NCBI GenBank assembly: GCA_902795275.1
Contig: CADBKQ010000006.1
Coordinates: 62,001 to 126,000 of the forward strand
DNA: 64,000 nucleotides
Reading direction: 5' to 3'
Source: an uncultured Eubacteriales bacterium
Lineage (GTDB): Bacteria > Bacillota > Clostridia > Christensenellales > Aristaeellaceae
The notes beneath the pieces are model-generated. The model worked only from the letters and a program-made list of their open reading frames with translations, was not told the origin of the DNA and made no database searches. Both the position numbers and the translations under genes were made by a program. Positions 21,738 to 28,475 of the stretch are shown here, in pieces; the stretch's first letter is position 1; each line of letters starts with the position of its first letter.

Positions 21738-22955
21738 ATGAATTTCAAGGCCATTGCCCTGGTGATCCTGTTCCTGGTGTACCTGTGGAATCAATTCCTG
21801 AACCTGCTGAAATGGCGCAGCGCGAAGAACCCCATCCCGAAGAACGTCGCCGACGTGTACGACGCGGAGACCTACAAGAAGTGGCGGGCCTACAACGGCG
21901 AAAAGAGCCGCCTGGCGCTGCTTGAGGGCACGGTGAGCTTCATCGTGGACGCGCTGCTGGTGGCGTTCAACGTGTACGCCGCCTTTGCCCGGCTGTTCCC
22001 GGACGGGCTGTGGATGCAGATGCTGTCCGTGCTGCTGCTGAGCCAGATCGTGTCGGTGTTCGCGATTCCATTTTCCTATTACAATACCATGGTAATCGAG
22101 GAAAAATACGGCTTCAACCGCTCCACCAAGAAAACCTTCTGGCTGGATCAAGTCAAGACATTTTTAATTTCCCTGGTGGTCATGCTAATCGTGGGTTCCC
22201 TGCTGCTGTGGCTGCATCAATCTCTGGGTGACTGGCTGATTCTGGCTTTTGCCATCGTCATGACCCTGCTGCTCCTGGGCTTTTCCTTCCTCTATCCCTT
22301 TTTCAGCAGAATTTTCAACAAATTCACGCCCCTGGAGGACGGGGAACTGAAAGAGAAAATCACCGGCCTGCTGGAAAAGAACGGCTACAAGGTGCGGGCC
22401 ATCCAGGTGATGGACGCTTCCAAACGCTCCACCAAATCCAACGCCCACTTCACCGGCTTTGGCAAAATGAAGACCATTGTCCTCTACGACACGCTGGTGC
22501 AGTCCATGACCACGGATGAAATCTGCGCGGTGTTCGCCCACGAAATGAGCCACGGCCTGCATAAGGACACGCTGAAAAACCAGATCCTGTCCTTTGTGCA
22601 GATGCTCATTTTAGGCGTGCTGGCCTGGCTGACCCTGCGTTCCCCGGAAATTTTCCGGTCCTTCGGCTTTGATACAGTGAACTACGGCTTTGCGATCTTC
22701 CTGATCATAGGCGTGGAATTCGCCCTCATCGCCCCGCTGTTCGGGCTGCTGGTGAACTGGCACTCCCGCAAGGCGGAATACCGCGCCGACGCCCAAGCGG
22801 TGAAGGAGGGCTATGGGGATTCCCTTGTCAGCGCGCTGAAAAAGCTGGCGAAGGAAAACTTTGCCGACCTGTCGCCCCATCCCCTGCTGGTGAAGCTGGA
22901 ATATTCCCATCCCACATTGAGCCAGCGAATCGAAGCGATTGAGAAGAAGCATTGA
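21738..22955 (+). CDS. M48-family membrane metalloprotease (Ste24/CAAX protease-like)
   Basis: 405 residues, close to the 400-450 of Ste24-type proteases, which cleave peptides inside a membrane chamber. About six to seven hydrophobic segments. The zinc motif is HEMSH in VFAHEMSHGLHKDTLKN at about residue 267. The third ligand is expected in the EYRADAQAVKEGY segment at about 340, and NAHFTGFGKMKTIVLYDTL is a conserved core. GGGAGG lies 7 nt before ATG 21738. In bacteria these enzymes act on membrane-protein quality control or signalling peptides; the role here is not known. It is separated from gyrA by the hairpin train. Confidence 0.87.
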   Translation: MNFKAIALVILFLVYLWNQFLNLLKWRSAKNPIPKNVADVYDAETYKKWRAYNGEKSRLALLEGTVSFIVDALLVAFNVYAAFARLFPDGLWMQMLSVLLLSQIVSVFAIPFSYYNTMVIEEKYGFNRSTKKTFWLDQVKTFLISLVVMLIVGSLLLWLHQSLGDWLILAFAIVMTLLLLGFSFLYPFFSRIFNKFTPLEDGELKEKITGLLEKNGYKVRAIQVMDASKRSTKSNAHFTGFGKMKTIVLYDTLVQSMTTDEICAVFAHEMSHGLHKDTLKNQILSFVQMLILGVLAWLTLRSPEIFRSFGFDTVNYGFAIFLIIGVEFALIAPLFGLLVNWHSRKAEYRADAQAVKEGYGDSLVSALKKLAKENFADLSPHPLLVKLEYSHPTLSQRIEAIEKKH

Positions 22956-22965
22956 CTTATTTTAG

Positions 22966-23032
22966 CTTTCTCGGAAAGGGGTGTGGGGGAAACCGCTCTT
23001 TGGCTTCAAAGAGCGGTTTCCCCCACAAAAAA
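22966..23032. repeat. Palindromic repeat family C, copy 1
   Basis: TTTCTCGGAAAGGGGTGT is followed by GGGGGAAACCGCTCTTTG, a short loop, and the complement CAAAGAGCGGTTTCCCCC. The reverse complement matches 42409-42471 almost base for base. This copy lies between the M48 stop and the flippase start, so the flippase leader is made of repeat sequence. Confidence 0.85.
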
Positions 23033-23036
23033 GGCA

Positions 23037-24638
23037 ATGACCCAAAAACAGAAAACCCTGGTGGGCGGGGTATCCATCCTGGGCATCGCGGGCATCATCT
23101 GCAAGGTGGTGGGCGTGCTGTACCGCATCCCGCTGGCCCATTTGATCGGGCCGGATGGCATGGGCGTGTACCACAAGGTGTATCCCGCCTATAACCTGCT
23201 GCTCACCATTTCCTCCGCGGGCCTGCCGGTGGCGATTTCCCGCATGGTGGCGCACTACGTCACCCGGGAAGACCCGCGCAACGCCCGGCGCATTTTCTCC
23301 ATGGCCATGCGGATGCTGCTGGCGCTGGGCCTGCTGACCATGCTGCTGATGCTGCTGTTCTCCGGCCGGCTGGCGGCCTGGCAGGGCACCCAGGAAACCA
23401 AGGCGGGCTACATGGCGATTGCCCCCAGTCTGTTCTTTGTGTGCGTGATGAGCGCGTTCCGGGGCTTCCTGCAAGGGCAAAGGAACATGGTGCCCACGGC
23501 GGTCAGCCAGTTGATTGAGCAGATCGGGCGCGTATTCATTGCTCTGCCGTTTGCTTATTGGGGGATGCGGCGGGGCGGCGTGGCGCTGGGCGCGGCGGGC
23601 GCGCTGGCGGGGGGCACCATCGCGGAAGGCGCGGCGCTCCTTTACATGCTGCTCCAGCACCGCAAAGCCGACCAGGCGCTGGATTTCGTTCCCCAGCGGG
23701 AGGACGGTGAAACCCTGGCCGGCCGGGTGATTGCCAGACGGCTGGTGTACATTTCCATCCCCATCACCTTAGGCGCGTGCATCGTACCCCTGGCGGGGTT
23801 CATCGACAGCATCATGCTGACCCAGCTGATGGAGGGCGCGGGCATGGCGGCGGAGGACGCGCTGGTGCGCTACGGCTCCTACGCCGGGCCGGTGCTGACG
23901 CTGATCAACGTACCCACCGCCCTCGCCATGGCCATGAGCACCAACCTGGTACCGGACATCGCCGCCGGACTGGCAAGAGGCGAAAAGGAATACGTCGCCA
24001 AGGAAGCGGGCGTGGGCCTGCGGATGGCGGCAGTGATCGGCTTCCCCTGCTCCATCGGCATGAGCCTGCTGGCCCAGCCCATCCTGTACCTGTGCTACCG
24101 GGGCTGCTACACCGGCCCGCAATTGGACGTGGCGGCGGAACTGCTCACGATTTCCAGCCTGACCATCGTGCTGTTCACCATGGTGCAGGCCACCAGCGGC
24201 ATTTTGCAGGGCGCGGGAAAGCAGCGCATTCCCATGTATACCCTCGTCCTGGGCGTGGCGCTGAAAATCGCCCTGAACTATACGCTGGTCCGGATTCCCG
24301 GCGTAGATATTCACGGCGCGCCTTGGGCGTCGCTGCTGTGCTATACCGCCAGCATGATCCCCAATCTGTACTATGTATCCAAATACACCGGGTATCGCTT
24401 CAATGTGCTGGATGTGGTGGTCAAGCCCTTCTTCTGCGCGGCGGTGATGGGCGGCGCGGTGTACGGCATCTGGACGCTGGGCTTCGGCTATCCGGGCCAT
24501 CTGAACGGCTTCAGGCTGACGGCGGGCATCCTGCTGTGCGTGGCGGTCGGGGCGCTGATATACGGCTTCCTGGCGCTGAAAACCAAAGCCATCGACAAAA
24601 ACGACCTGCCCGCGAAAATCAGGAGGTTCATTAAATAA
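23037..24638 (+). CDS. SpoVB/MurJ-family oligosaccharide-lipid flippase (YabM type)
   Basis: 533 residues with about 14 membrane helices of the MOP exporter superfamily, which flips undecaprenyl-linked sugars across the membrane. The N terminus reads KTLVGGVSILGIAGIICKVVG; conserved features include GPDGMGVYHKVYPAYNLLLTISS (start of helix 2) and FRGFLQGQRNM. The gene order flippase-yabN-hbs-yabO matches the yabM-yabN-yabO block of Bacillus subtilis, so it is most likely the YabM counterpart and not SpoVB itself. ATG 23037 has only a weak AAGG upstream because repeat C1 occupies the leader; a GTG at 22983 inside the repeat is an unlikely alternative. Confidence 0.85.
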   Translation: MTQKQKTLVGGVSILGIAGIICKVVGVLYRIPLAHLIGPDGMGVYHKVYPAYNLLLTISSAGLPVAISRMVAHYVTREDPRNARRIFSMAMRMLLALGLLTMLLMLLFSGRLAAWQGTQETKAGYMAIAPSLFFVCVMSAFRGFLQGQRNMVPTAVSQLIEQIGRVFIALPFAYWGMRRGGVALGAAGALAGGTIAEGAALLYMLLQHRKADQALDFVPQREDGETLAGRVIARRLVYISIPITLGACIVPLAGFIDSIMLTQLMEGAGMAAEDALVRYGSYAGPVLTLINVPTALAMAMSTNLVPDIAAGLARGEKEYVAKEAGVGLRMAAVIGFPCSIGMSLLAQPILYLCYRGCYTGPQLDVAAELLTISSLTIVLFTMVQATSGILQGAGKQRIPMYTLVLGVALKIALNYTLVRIPGVDIHGAPWASLLCYTASMIPNLYYVSKYTGYRFNVLDVVVKPFFCAAVMGGAVYGIWTLGFGYPGHLNGFRLTAGILLCVAVGALIYGFLALKTKAIDKNDLPAKIRRFIK

Positions 24639-26086
24639 TGCGGAGTACGAAAGCCATAACCGTGGTGTCCCTGGGCCCCGGGCCCCGGGAATACCTGACG
24701 CTGGGGGCTGTTGACGCCCTGAAAAAAGCGGAGAAGGTGATTTTGCGAACCTCCCTGCGCTGCGACGCGGCGGATGAACTGCGGGAAATCGGGGTACAAT
24801 TTGAAACGCTGGACTTCCTGCACGAGGAATGCGAGGACTTTGACGAACTGACCGAACGGGCGGTTGACTATTTGCTTGAAAAGGCGGAAGAAGCGCCGCT
24901 GTGCTACGCCGTGTTCGACGCCGCTGCCGACGAGACTGTGGCCGCCCTGCGGAGGAAAGCCCCTGAAACCGCGGTGCTGCCCGGCGTGCCCCTGTCCGCG
25001 CCCTTCCTGGCTGCGGCCCCGGCCCAGGAGAAGGTCGAGATTCAGACGGCCAGCAGCCTTGAGATCACCTCCATCCAGAACCCGCTGCTCATCCTGGAAT
25101 GTGATTCCAAAATGCTGGCGGGCGAGTGCAAGCTGCAATTGCTGTCCTGGTACGATCCCGACCAGCCCGCCCTGTTCTTTCCGCCCAGCGACAATCCGGC
25201 GCGCGCATACAGAGCCATCCCGCTTTCCGACATGGACCGCCAGCCCAAGTATGACCACACCTGCGCCGTGCTGCTGCCGCCGGTGGAACTGACCCAGCGC
25301 AAACGCTTTGATTTTTACGACCTGGTGCGGGTGATGGACATTCTGCGGGGCGAGGACGGCTGCCCCTGGGACAAGGAGCAGACCCACGAAACCCTGAAAA
25401 AGTACCTGGTAGAGGAAGCCTACGAAACCGCCGCCGCCGTCAGCGAGGAGGACTGGGATCACGTGGCGGACGAGCTGGGCGACGTGCTCTTGCAGGTGGT
25501 GTTCCAGGCGAACATCGGCAGGCAGTACGGCACCTTCGAGCTTTCCGACATCACGTCCCACATCTGCCGCAAGATGATCGACCGGCACCGGCACATTTTC
25601 GGCTCCGACCACTGCGAAACCGCGGAGGACGTGCTGAACAACTGGGAGAAGATCAAAAAAGAGGAGCGCGGCTACAAGACCCAGACCGACGTGCTGCGCG
25701 GCGTGTCCGTGGGCCTGCCTCCGCTGGTGCGCGCCGCCAAGGTGCAGAAGAAGGCCGCGGACGTGGGCTTTGAGTGGGACGATGTGAAAAAGGCGCTGGC
25801 AAAGGTGCGGGAAGAAACCGACGAAGCGCAGGCTGAACTGGAACCAAAGAGCGAAAACCTGGAAATGGAGCTCGGCGATTTGTTCTTCGCCTGCGTCAAT
25901 CTGGCCCGTCTTTCCGGGGTCGATCCTGAAAGCGCCCTCCAAAAAGCAACCGAAAAGTTCATTTCCCGATTTTCTTCCATGGAAAATGCGATTTTACGCG
26001 ATGGAAAACGCTTTCAGGACTTGACATTATCAGAAATGGATGTATACTGGGAGGGTAGCAAAAAACACCCGAATAACAAGGCATAA
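24638..26086 (+). CDS. YabN-type fusion: tetrapyrrole methylase-like domain plus MazG pyrophosphohydrolase
   Basis: 482 residues. The N-terminal 210 residues resemble an SAM-dependent tetrapyrrole (corrin/porphyrin) methylase (VVSLGPGPREYLTLGA). The rest is a double MazG domain that hydrolyses nucleoside triphosphates to monophosphate and pyrophosphate: LRGEDGCPWDKEQTHETL, EEAYE and DELGDVLLQV, then a second EE/ELGDL set near 400-420. MazG domains sanitise abnormal nucleotides. The methylase half looks poorly conserved after its first motif, so its activity is doubtful. ATG overlaps the flippase stop by 1 nt (TAATG), with AGGAGG upstream. The last codons lie over the hbs promoter. Confidence 0.9.
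   Translation: MRSTKAITVVSLGPGPREYLTLGAVDALKKAEKVILRTSLRCDAADELREIGVQFETLDFLHEECEDFDELTERAVDYLLEKAEEAPLCYAVFDAAADETVAALRRKAPETAVLPGVPLSAPFLAAAPAQEKVEIQTASSLEITSIQNPLLILECDSKMLAGECKLQLLSWYDPDQPALFFPPSDNPARAYRAIPLSDMDRQPKYDHTCAVLLPPVELTQRKRFDFYDLVRVMDILRGEDGCPWDKEQTHETLKKYLVEEAYETAAAVSEEDWDHVADELGDVLLQVVFQANIGRQYGTFELSDITSHICRKMIDRHRHIFGSDHCETAEDVLNNWEKIKKEERGYKTQTDVLRGVSVGLPPLVRAAKVQKKAADVGFEWDDVKKALAKVREETDEAQAELEPKSENLEMELGDLFFACVNLARLSGVDPESALQKATEKFISRFSSMENAILRDGKRFQDLTLSEMDVYWEGSKKHPNNKA
26021..26048 (+). promoter_or_regulatory. Consensus promoter for hbs, inside the end of yabN
   Basis: Perfect -35 TTGACA, 16-nt spacer, -10 TATACT. It lets hbs be expressed at a level independent of the upstream genes. 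Confidence 0.75.
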
Positions 26087-26095
26087 TCGGGTGTT
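26064..26095. promoter_or_regulatory. Hairpin over the yabN stop, in the hbs leader
   Basis: AACACCCGA pairs with TCGGGTGTT across a loop that contains the yabN stop codon. On the plus strand no T run follows, so it is not a terminator for yabN; it would form the 5' part of the hbs mRNA and may stabilise it. The minus strand does have a T run. Confidence 0.5.
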
Positions 26096-26128
26096 CAGCA
26101 CATTTTAAGTTGAGTGGAGGTTATTATC

Positions 26129-26401
26129 ATGAACAAATCCGAATTGGTCGCCGCTCTGGCTCAGAAGGCTGAACTGTCCAAGAAGGACGCCGAAAAGGCC
26201 CTGTCCGCTTTTGTGGACGTGGTCACCGAAACCCTCAAGGCCGGCGACAAAGTGCAGCTGGTTGGCTTTGGCACCTTTGAAGCCAAGGAACGCCCCGCCC
26301 GCAGCGCCCGCAATCCCCGCACCGGCGAAGCGATCGAAATCGCGGCCAGCAAGACCGCTGCTTTCAAGGTCGGCAAAGCCCTGAAGGACAGCCTCAACTA
26401 A
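26129..26401 (+). CDS. hbs: HU-family DNA-binding protein
   Basis: HU is the small dimeric nucleoid protein that bends DNA. 90 residues, exactly canonical. It begins MNKSELVAALAQKAELSKKDA and has the beta-arm GFGTFEAKERPARSARNPRTGE with the intercalating Pro in NPRTGE. ATG 26129 is chosen because GTGGAGG precedes it; the longer frame would add five residues with no ribosome binding site. It has its own strong promoter within yabN and a terminator hairpin before rqcP. Placement between yabN and yabO differs slightly from Bacillus subtilis but is common in Clostridia. Confidence 0.95.
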   Translation: MNKSELVAALAQKAELSKKDAEKALSAFVDVVTETLKAGDKVQLVGFGTFEAKERPARSARNPRTGEAIEIAASKTAAFKVGKALKDSLN

Positions 26402-26417
26402 TCTGGATTTCCATTCA

Positions 26418-26441
26418 GCCGTGCCTTCGGGCACGGCTTTT
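26418..26441 (+). terminator. Terminator/attenuator between hbs and rqcP
   Basis: GCCGTGCC TTCG GGCACGGC with a UUCG tetraloop followed by TTTT. Read-through would be needed to express rqcP from the hbs promoter. Confidence 0.8.
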
Positions 26442-26464
26442 ATTGCCTTATGAAGGAGCACCAT

Positions 26465-26737
26465 ATGCGTCTTGACAAATATCTGAAGGTTTCCCGCATC
26501 ATCAAGCGCCGCACCGTGGCGAAAGAAGCCTGCGACGGTGGGCGCGTGACCATCAACGGTAAGGTGAGCAAGGCCGGGGCGGAGGTCAAGGAAGGGGACA
26601 TCATGGAGATCCGCTTCGGCAACCGCGTGGGCCGTTATGAAATCACCGATGTGAAAGAAGTCGTCCGCAAGGAGAACGCCGCGGAAATGTACCGCGTGCT
26701 GGAGGAAAGCCCTGAAATTGCCGCTGAACGGGGGTAA
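26465..26737 (+). CDS. rqcP: RNA-binding S4 domain protein RqcP (YabO)
   Basis: A 90-residue S4 protein that, in Bacillus subtilis, helps RqcH add poly-Ala tails to stalled nascent chains on 50S subunits. The S4 fold covers MRLDKYLKVSRIIKRRTVAKEACDGGRVTINGKV, followed by the GDIMEIRFG strand. The product is slightly longer at the C terminus than the usual 80-86 residues. ATG 26465 is preferred to 26450 because AAGGAG lies 7 nt upstream. Its neighbours (flippase, yabN, hbs) match the yab cluster, but yabP and yabQ are not next to it; they lie at 38151-38749. Confidence 0.9.
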   Translation: MRLDKYLKVSRIIKRRTVAKEACDGGRVTINGKVSKAGAEVKEGDIMEIRFGNRVGRYEITDVKEVVRKENAAEMYRVLEESPEIAAERG

Positions 26738-26913
26738 TGAGGGATTAGGGAATAGGGATTAGGACACCCGGCCGTCCGCTGTATACAGATCCCTCGACTT
26801 CATTTCGCTCAGGATGACAACGGAGAGGCGAATTCCTAATCCCTATTCCCTATTCCCTATTCCCTATTCCCTATTCCCTAATGCCTAATGCCTAATCCCT
26901 AATGCCTAATCCC
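26738..26913. repeat. Telomere-like inverted repeat family B, copy 1
   Basis: Left arm (26738-26763) is built of GGGATTA and GGGAATA 7-mers. Right arm (26834-26913) is a long run of the complementary CCCTATT, CCCTAAT and GCCTAAT units. The 70-nt spacer holds unique sequence including a CTCAGGATGACA segment. The right arm ends exactly at the stop codon of the leftward thiT gene (TGA at 26914-26916). The rightward rqcP ends at the left arm. No coding frame is seen. Confidence 0.85.
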
Positions 26914-27597
26914 TCATTTCGCCTTCAGCACCTTCATCACGGGCTTGGCGATGAGCAAAGCCAGGAGGATGCAGATCAGGGTGTCGGGAATCAGATAGGT
27001 GCCGTTATAGACCAGGCTGGCCCAGGGCGCGGTGTCCCAGAACATGATGCCCGCCAGGGTCGCAGACAGGGCGCGGCACAGGGCGGCGATGACCATGGCC
27101 AGGTACAAGCCCCAGCTTTTCGGAAGGTGCTTCGCAATGCCCGCCAGGCCCAGCGCCGCGAAGGCCAGCAGGTAGTCCAGCGAGAACTGCCACACATTGG
27201 CAAACCAGCCGCCCTGCAAATATTGCAGCACGCCGTAGGCCAGGCCCGCCAGCAGGCCGGGGCCGATGCCAAACGCTGCGGAGAACAGCATCAGGGGCAG
27301 CATGGAGCCGGGCGTCACGGAGCCGCCCTGGGGCATCCGGTACAGGCGGATGCAGGAAAGCACAAAGGACAGGGCAATGGCCAGCGCGCCGAAGGCCACC
27401 GTTTTCGCCGTCCATTTTTTGGAAGTCTTGCCAATCGCCAGCAGGATCACGCCCAGCGCCACCAGCACGCCCATGGCAATCCACACCGTACCGGGGGTTT
27501 CAGCAAACTTTTCTACCGCTTCCTCAGCCCAGGTGGGTTCGGCCTTCGCCACTTCCTGCGCTTCTTCAGCCAATGCCGAAGTCAAAAGAAATTCCAT
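26914..27597 (-). CDS. thiT: Energy-coupled thiamine transporter ThiT
   Basis: ThiT is the thiamine-binding S-component of an ECF transporter. 227 residues, longer than the usual 180-200. The conserved core is LSFVLSCIRLYRMPQGGSVTPGSMLPLM, followed by GLLAGLAYGVLQYLQGGW and DYLLAFAALGLAGI; the Trp and Tyr residues in these stretches line the thiamine site. The extra N-terminal 65 residues contain an acidic amphipathic stretch and one more hydrophobic helix (VWIAMGVLVALGVILLAIG). A TPP riboswitch with a terminator lies directly upstream, which confirms the substrate. It shares no operon. Confidence 0.92.
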   Translation of the reverse strand: MEFLLTSALAEEAQEVAKAEPTWAEEAVEKFAETPGTVWIAMGVLVALGVILLAIGKTSKKWTAKTVAFGALAIALSFVLSCIRLYRMPQGGSVTPGSMLPLMLFSAAFGIGPGLLAGLAYGVLQYLQGGWFANVWQFSLDYLLAFAALGLAGIAKHLPKSWGLYLAMVIAALCRALSATLAGIMFWDTAPWASLVYNGTYLIPDTLICILLALLIAKPVMKVLKAK

Positions 27598-27639
27598 ACA
27601 ATCAGCCTCCTATCTTTTGTTGCATCCTCAAATGAAAAA

Positions 27640-27663
27640 CCCACATGCCATATCGCATGTGGG
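27640..27663 (-). terminator. Expression-platform terminator of the TPP riboswitch
   Basis: On the minus strand, CCCACATGC pairs with GCATGTGGG around a 6-nt loop, followed by TTTTT. It lies between the riboswitch aptamer and the thiT start, so TPP binding probably stops transcription here. Confidence 0.8.
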
Positions 27664-27700
27664 AAACGGATGAAACGCAGGCCTTTTCAGGCCGCGCGCC

Positions 27701-27780
27701 GCTTCCCTACGGTAGGATGATCTACACAGGTTCCAAGGGTTCTGTCTCAGCCGCCTTTTAGCGGCGCCCCCAGCGGATGC
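27701..27780 (-). promoter_or_regulatory. TPP riboswitch (THI element)
   Basis: On the minus strand the conserved pieces appear in order: CTGGGGGC, a small stem, GGCTGAGA, ACCCTTGGAACCTG, GATCAT and the closing GTAGGGAAGC. This is the standard thiamine pyrophosphate aptamer. It precedes thiT and a terminator hairpin, so high TPP should lower thiamine uptake. Confidence 0.95.
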
Positions 27781-27830
27781 ACGGCTCATATTATAATCAC
27801 GTTTGAATATTCTGTCAAGGAGATACAGCC

Positions 27831-28415
27831 ATGGAACATCATTTTTTCGCTTACATCAACCGCATGAAGTTCATCCAGCGCTGGGGCCTGATGCGCAACA
27901 CCATGCCGGAGAACGACATGGAGCACGCCCTCCAGGCCGCCATGATCGCCCACGCCATCGCCGTGATGGGCAACGTGCGCTATAACCGGGGCTATAACGC
28001 CGAACATATCATGGCCCTGGCCATGTACCACGACGCCAGCGAGGTCATCACCGGCGACCTGCCCACGCCCATCAAGCACCACAACCCCGCCATCAAGACG
28101 GAATACAGCAAGCTGGAGGACATCGCCGCGCAGAAGCTGATTTCCATGCTGCCGCCCGATCTGCGGGAATACTACACCCCGCTGATCGCCCACGACGAGA
28201 GCACGGAGGAATGGCGGATCGTGAAGGCCGCGGACCGCATCTGCGCCTATATCAAGTGCCTGGAGGAGCGCAAGAGCGGCAACCAGGAGTTTGAGTCCGC
28301 CCGCAAGAGCGTGAAAAAATTCCTGGATCAGATCGACCTGGACGAGGTGCAGGACTTCATGATGGAATGCATTCCCGGCTTCGCCATGACCCTGGACGAG
28401 ATTTCAGAGGAATAA
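27831..28415 (+). CDS. HD-domain 5'-deoxynucleotidase, YfbR-like
   Basis: 194 residues of the HD superfamily. YfbR of Escherichia coli dephosphorylates deoxynucleoside 5'-monophosphates using a divalent metal. Metal-binding motifs are the first His in MEHALQAAMIAHAIA, the HD pair in ALAMYHDASEVITGDLPTPIK at about 67-68, and the later Asp in VKAADRICAYIKCLEER. The length matches the family. AAGGAG lies 10 nt before the ATG. It is divergent from the TPP riboswitch region, with a bidirectional terminator between it and the surface-protein gene. Confidence 0.85.
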   Translation: MEHHFFAYINRMKFIQRWGLMRNTMPENDMEHALQAAMIAHAIAVMGNVRYNRGYNAEHIMALAMYHDASEVITGDLPTPIKHHNPAIKTEYSKLEDIAAQKLISMLPPDLREYYTPLIAHDESTEEWRIVKAADRICAYIKCLEERKSGNQEFESARKSVKKFLDQIDLDEVQDFMMECIPGFAMTLDEISEE

Positions 28416-28431
28416 CCCCGCGGAAAGAAAG

Positions 28432-28461
28432 CAGGCCATATCAGTCAGCTGATATGGCCTG
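28432..28461. terminator. Terminator between convergent genes at 28415 and 28476
   Basis: CAGGCCATATCA pairs perfectly with TGATATGGCCTG around a 6-nt loop. T runs are weak on both sides. Confidence 0.7.
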
Positions 28462-28475
28462 TTGCATTGCGTTTT

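Noticed and set aside
23037..24638. SpoVB itself as the gene name
   Set aside because: The gene order with yabN and yabO points to YabM; SpoVB and YabM are close relatives and sequence alone does not decide.
26738..26913. CRISPR array
   Set aside because: The repeat units are 7-mers without regular 30-40 nt spacers, arranged as inverted arms, and no cas genes are in the window.
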